DNA from: Duganella sp. OV510
GTDB lineage: Bacteria > Pseudomonadota > Gammaproteobacteria > Burkholderiales > Burkholderiaceae_D
Direction of reading: 5' to 3'
Assembly: GCF_900100205.1 (NCBI RefSeq)
Contig: NZ_FNEQ01000015.1
Coordinates: forward strand, 52,879 to 116,878
DNA: 64,000 bases
A program made the translations under genes and the position numbers. Shown here one piece after another: positions 33,438 to 41,095 of this stretch. Each line of letters starts with the position of its first letter. Positions within the stretch are counted from its first letter, which is position 1. A model generated the notes under the pieces. That model was not told the origin of the DNA. It ran no database searches and was given only the letters and a program-made list of their open reading frames with translations.

Positions 33438-36400
33438 ATGAACACGCAATTACTAAGGACAGCGGTCGCATCCGCGCTGCTGATCTGGACCGTGCCGTCG
33501 GTGGCGGTGGATTTCGTCGCCACGCCGCAAGCCGCAGCGAGTGTCAGCGGAGCCGGCTTCAAGCACCCCGCGCTCGGCTTTACGCTGGAGCAGCTGAACT
33601 ACGCGCGCCAGCAGGTCAGGGCGGATGTCGAGCCGTACAAGACCTACTACAACACACTGGCCACCGTCTGCTGCAACTACGCCAGCCTCGATCTGCAACC
33701 GACCAACCGCGATGCCACCAAGGTCGATACGCCGAATACGCCCAACTTCAACAACGGCACCGGGCAGACGCGCATCATCAACGACTCGCAAGGCGCGCTG
33801 ACACAAGCGCTGCTGTACTACATGACCGGCCGCAACGAGTACCGGCGCAACGCCATGCGCATCCTGCGTACCTGGAGCAATATGAATCCTAACGGTTACG
33901 CCTATTTTCCGGATGCGCATATCCATACCGGCGTTCCACTGTTCCGCATGCTGATGGCGGCGGAAATCATGCGCTACACGCCGGCCGACGCCACCTACGC
34001 CGCCTATCCGCTGACCTGGACCGCCATCGATACGCAAAAGCTGAAGGACAACCTGATCGATCCGATGGAGCGCACTTTCTTCGCCAGCAATGAGCGCTTC
34101 ATGAACCAGCACGTTTATTCGATCGTCGGGCGCATGGTCGGCGCCATCTTCACCGACAACCGTGCGCGCTATGACGAGACGGTCGAGTGGATGACGGTCA
34201 ACGCTACGTCGGCGCGGCCGGACATCAACGGCGGCATCCTGCCGCTGATACCGATGATCGATGCCGATAATCCGCTCAACACGACCGGCTCTCCTTTCTA
34301 CCAGATCCAGGAAATGATGCGCGACCAGGCGCACGGTGGCGACAATGTCGACAACCTGATCGGCCTGCTGCGCGTGGTGAATTCGCAGGGCACCAAGGTC
34401 GATCCATATACCGGCAAGCCATCCACGTCCAGCGATGCGGTGACTGTCTACCACTTCGGCGACAGCCGCCTGCTGCGCGGCGCCAACGCCTACGCCCAGT
34501 TCATGCTGGGCTATAACACGCCGTGGGCGGATACCACCGGCGGCACGTCCGGCATTTCCGAAGCCTATCGCGGCCGGCTGAATCAGGCCGAAGGCATTTC
34601 TGAAGTCTACAACGTTTACAAGTACGAGCAGGGCGTTGATGTTGACGCCGTGGCGCCGTACCTGGCAATTGCGGCGAAACACGCCAATGGTCCGGTGACG
34701 CGCTGGGGACGCGGCACGCCGGACAACAAGGACTTCGGCGCCGAAGCCTTCATCACCTTGCCGGTCGCACTGACCGGCACGCCGCTGCCACCGGATACCG
34801 GCATGCTGGAGACGGAACGCAAATCGATTTTCCTCAACGGCGACTGGAGCGTGGCAACCGAGGGCGAGCGCACCTTCGGCCATGGACAGATAACGCCATC
34901 GGGCGCTACCGTGGTGTTCCATGACATCACCTACGCCGACCGTACCAGGTACGCGCCGGTGGGATTGATGGTGCGCACCAACGCCGTCACCAGGCTGGCC
35001 GCCAGCGCCACCGAAAGCGCCAAGCCGTGGGCGGAATTGACGGTGCCGAATACTGGCGGACTATGGCGCTACATCGTACCGGACAGCGCCTCCGCTGCAA
35101 TTGGCACGCGCAAGCTGGGCGATAACATCATCTACTTCAAGTTCAGCGGTGCCGAAGGCGCGACGGTGGACGTGGACTTCGTCAACCTGGCCGCGCCGAC
35201 GCAGCTGACGCCACCGCGTTTCCAGATGCCGGTGTTCCCGGTCACCGAGTATGTGGTGCAGGGCATTCCTTATCGGGCCACCTACACTGCCACCGACGCC
35301 AATGCGGCGGACACGGTGAGTTACCAGGCCATCCGCGTTCCGGCCGGCGCCACGCTGGACACCTCCACCGGCGCGCTGGCATGGACGCCAGGTGCGGATC
35401 AGGTCGGTGAGCATGAGATAGTCATCAGCGCCACCGACGGCGTTGCCATCAGCACCATGACGGCGCGCCTGAACGTACAGCCGGACCGCCAATCGGCTTT
35501 CGTGGCGGCGCAGGGCGGCTACGATGCGTCGACCGCCTACACCACGCCATCGCTGGCCACCTTCAAGGCGGAGCTGGCGCCGCTGCAGGCCACCGTGACC
35601 ACCACGCCGGACGGCGACTTTGCCGCCTTGCTAAAGCAGGTGCAGGTGGTGGCGCAAAAACTGGAGCTGGTCAATCCGCGCCTGGCGTCCGACAACAGCC
35701 TGGACTGGAGCAAGAACATGGTTACGCCGACCACCTTGAATCCGACCGCCATCCCGTCGCTGCTGGATGATGATTACAACAGCTTCTCCGGCGACCTGCG
35801 CAATGTGGTTACGCTGGACTTCGGCGAAAACTATCGGGTGGCTGTGAATGCTTTCGGCATCCGTCCGCGCTTCATGTTTGGCAACCGCACGCAGGGCATC
35901 AATGTCTACGGCTCGAACGACAATGCCGCGTGGACGCTGCTGACCAGCCGCGAGACAAGCGATACCGGCCCGCAGAATTTCATCATGGAGACGATACCGG
36001 TGGTGGCGGGGCAGGAGCAGGAACAGTATCGCTACTTCATGGTGCGGGTCGATCATGCAGGGCCGCCGACCGATCCGGCCTACCCAGGCATTTCCTCGTA
36101 CAGCGAGCTGCACTTCCACGGCTCGCGCTTTGACCTGCTGGCGCCGGTCGATGTCAGCGCCAGCGCGCAGATCCAGCAGTCCGGACTGAGCATGAACCGT
36201 TTCACGCAGAAATACAGTGGCACGGTCAGCATCACCAACACCACGCAGCAGGCGATCAAAGGTCCGCTGCACTTCCGGCTGGAGAACCTGAGCGCCGGCG
36301 TGACGCTGGACAACGCCACCGGCCTCAAGGACGGCGTGCCCTACATCACGCTGCCGGGCGCCGAACTGGCGCCGGGCCAGACGGTGACGTTGACCACGAC

Positions 36401-36464
36401 CTTCAGCAACCCATCCAAGCTGTCCATCAACTACGGCCGCAAACTGGTGCGTGCCAAATACTAA
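33438..36464 (+). CDS. Secreted alginate-lyase-like multidomain protein
   Basis: 1008 residues, ATG 6 bases after AAGGAG. A signal peptide (MNTQLLRTAVASALLIWTVPSVA) is followed by an alpha/alpha-toroid part (about 40-430). This part contains HPALGFTLEQLNYARQQV, DSQGALTQALLYYMTGRNEYRRNAMRILRTWSN and FPDAHIHTGVPLFRMLMAAEIMRYT, resembling the alginate lyase (PF05426) superfamily. Next come a beta-sandwich carbohydrate-binding-like part (about 450-590), a putative Ig domain (about 610-690, VPAGATLDTSTGALAWTPGADQVGEHEIVI) and a discoidin-like region (about 745-900). A C-terminal Ig-like domain ends the protein. Probably a polysaccharide lyase acting outside the cell; the substrate cannot be read from sequence. 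Confidence 0.72.
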   Translation: MNTQLLRTAVASALLIWTVPSVAVDFVATPQAAASVSGAGFKHPALGFTLEQLNYARQQVRADVEPYKTYYNTLATVCCNYASLDLQPTNRDATKVDTPNTPNFNNGTGQTRIINDSQGALTQALLYYMTGRNEYRRNAMRILRTWSNMNPNGYAYFPDAHIHTGVPLFRMLMAAEIMRYTPADATYAAYPLTWTAIDTQKLKDNLIDPMERTFFASNERFMNQHVYSIVGRMVGAIFTDNRARYDETVEWMTVNATSARPDINGGILPLIPMIDADNPLNTTGSPFYQIQEMMRDQAHGGDNVDNLIGLLRVVNSQGTKVDPYTGKPSTSSDAVTVYHFGDSRLLRGANAYAQFMLGYNTPWADTTGGTSGISEAYRGRLNQAEGISEVYNVYKYEQGVDVDAVAPYLAIAAKHANGPVTRWGRGTPDNKDFGAEAFITLPVALTGTPLPPDTGMLETERKSIFLNGDWSVATEGERTFGHGQITPSGATVVFHDITYADRTRYAPVGLMVRTNAVTRLAASATESAKPWAELTVPNTGGLWRYIVPDSASAAIGTRKLGDNIIYFKFSGAEGATVDVDFVNLAAPTQLTPPRFQMPVFPVTEYVVQGIPYRATYTATDANAADTVSYQAIRVPAGATLDTSTGALAWTPGADQVGEHEIVISATDGVAISTMTARLNVQPDRQSAFVAAQGGYDASTAYTTPSLATFKAELAPLQATVTTTPDGDFAALLKQVQVVAQKLELVNPRLASDNSLDWSKNMVTPTTLNPTAIPSLLDDDYNSFSGDLRNVVTLDFGENYRVAVNAFGIRPRFMFGNRTQGINVYGSNDNAAWTLLTSRETSDTGPQNFIMETIPVVAGQEQEQYRYFMVRVDHAGPPTDPAYPGISSYSELHFHGSRFDLLAPVDVSASAQIQQSGLSMNRFTQKYSGTVSITNTTQQAIKGPLHFRLENLSAGVTLDNATGLKDGVPYITLPGAELAPGQTVTLTTTFSNPSKLSINYGRKLVRAKY

Positions 36465-36474
36465 GGAGACGACC

Positions 36475-37038
36475 GTGATTTTTCTGAAAACCCTGATGGC
36501 CCGGCTGCTGCTGGCGACCATGCTGCTGGGCGGCGCCGCGCAGGCGGCGCAGCAGTACAACATCACCATCGACACCGCCACGCTAGGCGATGGCCAGGCC
36601 TACCTGGGCCTGTATTTCCTCGGCCTGGCCGAGGCCGCGCCGGCCAGCGCCACCGTATCCGGCCTGTCCGGTGCCTTGTTCGGCCCGGCGCAGCTTAGCG
36701 GCCCGGTCAGCGGCGCCTTGCCGGGCGCGCTGACTTTCGGCAACGGCGGCGATCTGGTGCAGGCGGTGAACCTGGGCGGCGCGCTGTCGTTCCAGGTGCT
36801 GTTCACGCAGGGCAGCGGCGATGCCGGCATTACCTTCGGCTGGGCGTTGTTCAATGATGTCAGCTATCTGGGCGCCGATGGCGATCTCGGCACGATCTCG
36901 CTGCTACCGGGAGTCGCGCCGCTGGTCAGCAATTTCAGTCCCTTGAGTAGCGTGCAGGCGGTTCCCGAGCCGCAAACGGTGATGATGCTGTTGCTGGGCC
37001 TGATGTGCATCGGCTGGCAAGTGCGTCGCCGGCGTTAA
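36475..37038 (+). CDS. PEP-CTERM sorting domain protein
   Basis: 187 residues from the GTG at 36475, 6 bases after AAGGAG and 10 bases after the lyase-like gene, so co-transcribed with it. A signal peptide (MARLLLATMLLGGAAQA) leads a Gly/Ala-rich body (NITIDTATLGDGQAYLGLYFLGL). The C-terminus has AVPEPQTVMMLLLGLMCIGWQVRRRR, a clear PEP-CTERM signal. It shares the VPEPQTV core with the protein at 21265-21921. An outer-surface protein tied to exopolysaccharide is the usual interpretation. Confidence 0.85.
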   Translation: MIFLKTLMARLLLATMLLGGAAQAAQQYNITIDTATLGDGQAYLGLYFLGLAEAAPASATVSGLSGALFGPAQLSGPVSGALPGALTFGNGGDLVQAVNLGGALSFQVLFTQGSGDAGITFGWALFNDVSYLGADGDLGTISLLPGVAPLVSNFSPLSSVQAVPEPQTVMMLLLGLMCIGWQVRRRR

Positions 37039-37044
37039 GTCCCA

Positions 37045-37080
37045 ACAGCCAGGGCTCTGCGGCCCTGGCTGTATATTTTT
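37045..37080 (+). terminator. Rho-independent terminator after PEP-CTERM gene
   Basis: An 11-bp perfect stem ACAGCCAGGGC / GCCCTGGCTGT with a 6-base loop is followed by ATATTTTT. It closes the polysaccharide cluster 7 bases after the stop codon. Confidence 0.85.
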
Positions 37081-37139
37081 GTCGTAGAAGTCAAGGCGTG
37101 CGACAATAGACGACTTTTGTCGACTCCTTTTACGGCTTT

Positions 37140-38009
37140 ATGAGCAATCCCGAATACATTTTGACACTGTCTTGCCTCGATCAGCGCGGTATCGTGCATC
37201 GCGTATCGGGTTTCCTGGCCGAGCATGGCTGCAACATCATCGACTCGGCCCAGTTTGGCGATAGCGAATCCCAGCTGTTCTTCATGCGCGTGCATTTCGC
37301 CCGTGAAGACCAGCATGTCAGCGACGAACTGCTGCGCGCCGACTTCAGTGCACTGGCCGCCGACATGAAGCTGGAATGGGAACTGCGCGACGCCCACTAC
37401 AAGCCGCGCGTGATGCTGATGGTGTCGAAGATCGGCCACTGCCTGAACGACCTGCTGTTCCGCTACAAGAGCGGCCTGCTGCCGGTGGAGATTCCAGCCA
37501 TCGTGTCGAATCACATGGACTTCTACCAGCTGGCCGCCAGCTACAATATTCCATTCCACTACCTGCCGCTGGCCACTGGCGCGTCGCAGGAAGACAAGCT
37601 GGCGCAGGAAGCCAAGATCATCGAGCTGGTCAACACCCACAAGGTCGACCTGGTGGTGCTGGCGCGTTACATGCAGATCCTGTCGCCGGGCCTGTGCGAG
37701 GCGCTGAAGGGCAAGGCGATCAATATCCACCATTCCTTCCTGCCGAGTTTCAAGGGCGCCAAGCCGTATGCGCAGGCGCATCACCGTGGCGTCAAGCTGA
37801 TCGGCGCGACGGCCCACTTCGTTACTGGCGACCTGGACGAAGGCCCGATCATCGAGCAGGACGTCGAGCGCGTCGACCATTCGATGGATGCGGAAACGCT
37901 GTCGGCGATCGGTCGCGACGTCGAGTGCGTGGTGCTGGCGCGTGCGGTCAAATGGTTCGTCGAGCACCGCGTGCTGCAAAACGGCCAGAAAACCGTTGTA
38001 TTCAATTAA
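37140..38009 (+). CDS. purU: Formyltetrahydrofolate deformylase
   Basis: 289 residues. An N-terminal ACT domain (about 1-85, ILTLSCLDQRGIVHRVSGFLAEHGCNIIDSAQ) is followed by a formyl-transferase domain. Catalytic residues appear in NIHHSFLPSFKGAKPYAQAH (Asn, His) and ATAHFVTGDLDEGPIIEQ (Asp). The enzyme hydrolyses 10-formyl-THF to formate and THF; the ACT domain senses Met or Gly in E. coli. yaeQ follows 11 bases later, likely in the same transcript. Confidence 0.94.
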   Translation: MSNPEYILTLSCLDQRGIVHRVSGFLAEHGCNIIDSAQFGDSESQLFFMRVHFAREDQHVSDELLRADFSALAADMKLEWELRDAHYKPRVMLMVSKIGHCLNDLLFRYKSGLLPVEIPAIVSNHMDFYQLAASYNIPFHYLPLATGASQEDKLAQEAKIIELVNTHKVDLVVLARYMQILSPGLCEALKGKAINIHHSFLPSFKGAKPYAQAHHRGVKLIGATAHFVTGDLDEGPIIEQDVERVDHSMDAETLSAIGRDVECVVLARAVKWFVEHRVLQNGQKTVVFN

Positions 38010-38020
38010 GAGATTTTTAG

Positions 38021-38563
38021 ATGGCCCTCAAAGCAACAATTTACAAAGCAGAACTGTCGATTGCGGACATGGACCGCAATTATTACGAAACGCATCAGCT
38101 GACGCTGGCGCGCCATCCGTCGGAAACCGACGAGCGCATGATGGTGCGCCTGGTCGCGTTCGCCATCCACGCCAACGAGGCGCTGACCTTCACCAAGGGC
38201 CTGTTCGACGTCGAAGAACCGGACCTGTGGCATAAGGACCTGACCGGCGCGATCGAACTGTCGATCCAGGTCGGCCAGCCGGATGAGAAGGTGATTTTGA
38301 AGGCGTGCGGCCGTTCGGAGCACGTCTACGTGTACAGCTACGCCGCCACCAGCCACATCTGGTGGAAGGGCTTGGCCAACAAGGTCGAGCGCTGCAAGAA
38401 CCTGACCGTGGTGGATCTGGACGCCGCCGCCGCCGAGCAGTTGGCCACGATGGCGCAGCGCACGATGCAACTGCAATGCACGATCCAGGACGGCCAGATC
38501 TGGCTGACCGACGGCACCACCACCGTAGAAATCGCCCGCGAAGTCCTGAAAGCCGAGCGCTAG
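38021..38563 (+). CDS. yaeQ: YaeQ family protein
   Basis: 180 residues, the usual length. MALKATIYKAELSIADMDRNYYETHQLTLARHPSETDERMMVRLVAFAIHANEALTF-type opening and KGLWHKDLTGAIELSIQVGQPDEK-like central region are hallmarks. YaeQ has a PD-(D/E)XK-like fold; it has been linked to haemolysin expression and suppression of RfaH loss, but its biochemistry is unclear. It ends 6 bases before the second palindrome copy. Confidence 0.88.
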   Translation: MALKATIYKAELSIADMDRNYYETHQLTLARHPSETDERMMVRLVAFAIHANEALTFTKGLFDVEEPDLWHKDLTGAIELSIQVGQPDEKVILKACGRSEHVYVYSYAATSHIWWKGLANKVERCKNLTVVDLDAAAAEQLATMAQRTMQLQCTIQDGQIWLTDGTTTVEIAREVLKAER

Positions 38564-38569
38564 CCCAAT

Positions 38570-38630
38570 CCGGGGTCAGTTCTGCCAAACGTACATGAGC
38601 TCGTGTACGTTTGGCAGAACTGACCCCCGG
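38570..38630. repeat. 61-bp REP-like palindrome, copy 2
   Basis: Arms CCGGGGTCAGTTCTGCCAA and TTGGCAGAACTGACCCCCGG (one extra C compared with copy 1) surround ACGTACATGAGCTCGTGTACGT. It lies between the stops of yaeQ (6 bases before) and of the convergent amidohydrolase (3 bases after). Followed on the plus strand by ATTTTATTT, so it may end yaeQ transcription. Copy 1 is at 4467-4526, also a few bases past the stop codon of a minus-strand gene. Confidence 0.85.
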
Positions 38631-38633
38631 ATT

Positions 38634-39896
38634 TTATTTCACTACCGCTCCGCCTTTCATCACCCACTGGACTTGCTCCAGTGTCCTGACATCCTTCAGC
38701 GGATCGCCGTCCACGGCGATCAGGTCGGCGTACTTGCCGGCTTCGATGCTGCCTACCTTGTCGCTCCAGCCGAGCAGATCGGCCGCATTCACGGTGGCGG
38801 TGCGGAGCGCTTGCGCCGGGGTCATGCCCAGCTTGACCAATACGGCGAACTCGCGTGCGTTCAGGCCGTGTGGGTAGACGGCGGCGTCGGTGCCGAAGGC
38901 TATTGGCACGCCGGCCTTGATCGCCTTGCCGATGTTGATGCGCGCCTGCGGCAATACCACCTTGGCTTTTTCCAGCAGCGGCTTGGGCAGCTTGATGGCT
39001 TCGGCGTTTTCCAGCAGCCAGTCGCCAAGGTAGAGCGTCGGCACCAGGTAGGTCTTGTGTTCCTTCATCAGCTTGATGCCTTCGTCGTCGATGTAGGAGC
39101 CATGCTCGATCGAGTCGACGCCAGCCAGCACAGCGAGCTTGATGCCGTCGCCGCCGTGGGCGTGGGCGGCGCTCTTGCGGCCGAGGCGGTGGGCGTCGCC
39201 GATGATGGCTTTCAGTTCTTCCAGCGTGTATTGCGAGGTGCGCGGATCGTCGCCGAAGGACAGCACGCCGCCAGTGGCGCAGATCTTGATGACGTCGGCG
39301 CCGTACTTGATGTTGCGGCGCGTGACCTTGAGCGCTTCGTCGACGCCGTCGGCGACGCCCAGTGAGGTCGACTTGTATTCGGGCGCGTGCATGGTGTCGT
39401 CGCAGTGGCCGCCGGTGATGCCGAGCGCCGGACCGGAGGCGGCGATGCGCGGGCCGGGCACGTCGCCTTCGTTGATGGCGTCGCGCAGGCCGATATCGGC
39501 ATAACCATCGGCGCCGACGTCACGGATGGTGGTGAAGCCGGCCTGCAGCGTCACGCGCGCGTTGCGGGCACCTTGCAGTGCCTGGCGGGGAATCGATTTG
39601 GCGATGATGCCGTAGCCGGCGTCTTCCGGGCGACCGGTGATATGGGTGTGGGTGTCGATCAGGCCGGGCAGCAGGGTCTTGTTGCCGAGATCGATTATTT
39701 TGGCATCGGCCGGTATGGCCAGCCTGCTGCCTGCGGCGGTGATGTGCTCGCCGCTGATGAGGACTACTGCGTTGTCGATCAGCGTGCCGTTGCGCACGTC
39801 GACCATGTGGGCGGCCTTGATGGCGGTGATGTCGGCGGCGTGCGCGGTGGCAGCAGCGCACAGCAGGAGGGATGAGGCGATCGCTTTCAAGTACAT
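38634..39896 (-). CDS. Secreted amidohydrolase (Xaa-Pro dipeptidase-like)
   Basis: 420 residues with a signal peptide (MYLKAIASSLLLCAAATAHA). The metal sites are intact: DTHTHITG (HxH), the Lys of VIKICATGG, HAHGGDGI, SIEHGSY and FGTDAAVYPHG (Asp). The later LRTATVNAADLLG and GSIEAGKYADLIAVDGDPL segments are typical of amidohydrolases such as imidazolonepropionase-like and prolidase-like enzymes. Probably a periplasmic dipeptidase or aryl-dialkylphosphatase-like hydrolase; the substrate is open. Confidence 0.85.
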   Translation of the reverse strand: MYLKAIASSLLLCAAATAHAADITAIKAAHMVDVRNGTLIDNAVVLISGEHITAAGSRLAIPADAKIIDLGNKTLLPGLIDTHTHITGRPEDAGYGIIAKSIPRQALQGARNARVTLQAGFTTIRDVGADGYADIGLRDAINEGDVPGPRIAASGPALGITGGHCDDTMHAPEYKSTSLGVADGVDEALKVTRRNIKYGADVIKICATGGVLSFGDDPRTSQYTLEELKAIIGDAHRLGRKSAAHAHGGDGIKLAVLAGVDSIEHGSYIDDEGIKLMKEHKTYLVPTLYLGDWLLENAEAIKLPKPLLEKAKVVLPQARINIGKAIKAGVPIAFGTDAAVYPHGLNAREFAVLVKLGMTPAQALRTATVNAADLLGWSDKVGSIEAGKYADLIAVDGDPLKDVRTLEQVQWVMKGGAVVK

Positions 39897-39985
39897 CTCC
39901 TTTATCGTGTTTTATTGAGGAGAGCCAAACCGAGCTCATTTCCTAGCGTACTCGGCAATGGTGGCGAAAGCTACAATATTTTTTC

Positions 39986-41095
39986 ATGAGCTCCCGTGCC
40001 GACATCCTGTACAAGCAGCTGTTTGCCCATCCTGAAGTCGTGCGCGACCTGGTGGCGGGATTTCTTGTCTCCGATTGGGCGCGGGTCTTGCCGGTGGCGG
40101 CGTTTGAACGGGTGAATGCCAGCTATGCCAGTGATCGTGGCCGGGTACGGCATGAGGATGTGGTGTGGCGGGCGTGCATCGGCGGCGAGTGGGTGTATGT
40201 GTACATTCTGCTGGAGTTCCAGTCGCGGCCAGACAAGTGGATGGCATTGCGGATGCAGGTGTACGTGGGCTTGCTGTATCAGGATCTGGTGGCGCAACAT
40301 AAGCTGAGCAAGCATGGCAAGTTGCCGCCGGTGTTGCCGATCGTGTTGTATCACGGCCGTTCGCCATGGCACGCAGCGACGCAGCTGGCTGAGTTGATGC
40401 TGCCCGCGCCGGCGGGGCTGGAGCACTTTCAGGCCAGTCAGCAATATCTGCTGATTGACCAGCATCACGCTGGCGTTCGCGCCGATATCGTCAGCCTGCT
40501 GTTTCGACTGTTGAGCGCAGGCACTGATGCCGAGATGCGCGATACGCTGGATGCGGTGGCGGAACGGATACGTCAGCGCGATATGGATACTGCACGCGAA
40601 AGTTTGACGCGCTGGATTCAGCTGACCTTGCAGGATGCGGCGGTGCAGACTAGCATGGATCTGGAGGAGGCGTTCACCATGAAGATGCGACGAAAATTCA
40701 CTTACGATGAAATGTTCGATCCGGGAATGTTTGAACGGCCGATCGAAAAAGCCCGAGCGCAAGCCATCATAGAGGGACTGGAACAAGGTCGGCAACAAGG
40801 ATTGGCGGAAGGTCGCCAAGAAGGACTGCAGGAAGGTCGCCAAGAAGGACTGCAGGAAGGCCGACAGCAAGGCCGACAAGAAGGCCGACAGCAAGGCCGA
40901 CAAGAAGGCCGACAAGATGGCGAGCGGCTGGCGCTGGGACGTGTGCTGATCGCAGTGCTGGGCGAGTACGCCCAGTCGCCACAAGCAGCGGCAGTGATTT
41001 CTGCCGCCGATGCGGAGCAGCTCAATCGCTGGATTGAGGCGCTGTTTAAAGGCGTTAGCCCCCAGCAGCTACTTGCCGAGGGCCACAGAGATTAA
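39986..41095 (+). CDS. Rpn family recombination-promoting nuclease
   Basis: 369 residues. The N-terminal half has the Rpn/PD-(D/E)XK pattern: DILYKQLFAHPEVVRDLVAGFL, RVRHEDVVWRACIGGEWVYVYILLEFQSRPDKWMALRMQVYVGLLYQ (with the E-F-Q of the nuclease core) and LPPVLPIVLYHG. The C-terminal part (about 232-369) is helical with tetrapeptide repeats GRQE/GRQQ around residues 265-312. A strong ribosome binding site, GGAGGAGG, lies 8 bases before the in-frame ATG at 40679. Family knowledge: Rpn proteins are DNA nucleases associated with recombination and phage defence, and small internally translated C-terminal proteins (RpnS) have been reported to restrain them. The stop overlaps that of the convergent dehydrogenase by 4 bases. 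Confidence 0.85.
   Translation: MSSRADILYKQLFAHPEVVRDLVAGFLVSDWARVLPVAAFERVNASYASDRGRVRHEDVVWRACIGGEWVYVYILLEFQSRPDKWMALRMQVYVGLLYQDLVAQHKLSKHGKLPPVLPIVLYHGRSPWHAATQLAELMLPAPAGLEHFQASQQYLLIDQHHAGVRADIVSLLFRLLSAGTDAEMRDTLDAVAERIRQRDMDTARESLTRWIQLTLQDAAVQTSMDLEEAFTMKMRRKFTYDEMFDPGMFERPIEKARAQAIIEGLEQGRQQGLAEGRQEGLQEGRQEGLQEGRQQGRQEGRQQGRQEGRQDGERLALGRVLIAVLGEYAQSPQAAAVISAADAEQLNRWIEALFKGVSPQQLLAEGHRD
40679..41095 (+). CDS. Candidate internal small protein of the Rpn gene (RpnS-like)
   Basis: An in-frame alternative product of 138 residues, starting at Met232 of the Rpn protein. The Shine-Dalgarno sequence GGAGGAGG (40663-40670) with an 8-base spacer is stronger than the site of the full-length start, where only AT-rich sequence precedes the ATG at 39986. 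The product would hold the tetrapeptide repeats and the C-terminal helical region but not the nuclease. By comparison with described rpn loci it may form an inhibitor. This is inference from the start site. Confidence 0.5.
   Translation: MKMRRKFTYDEMFDPGMFERPIEKARAQAIIEGLEQGRQQGLAEGRQEGLQEGRQEGLQEGRQQGRQEGRQQGRQEGRQDGERLALGRVLIAVLGEYAQSPQAAAVISAADAEQLNRWIEALFKGVSPQQLLAEGHRD
40807..40916 (+). repeat. In-frame tandem repeats in the Rpn gene
   Basis: Two exact 24-bp units (from 40807 and 40831) are followed by five 12-bp units with the pattern AAGGCCGACARS (40857-40916). Each 12-bp unit encodes one GRQE or GRQQ tetrapeptide, so copy changes keep the frame and alter only the linker or helix length. 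Confidence 0.88.

Noticed and set aside
37101..37122. Inverted repeat CGACAA / TTGTCG in the purU leader considered as a riboswitch
   Set aside because: Only a 6-bp stem and no conserved riboswitch core; too little to support a call.
40807..40916. Tandem repeats considered as CRISPR
   Set aside because: Units are 12 and 24 bp, directly adjacent, in frame and coding; no spacers.
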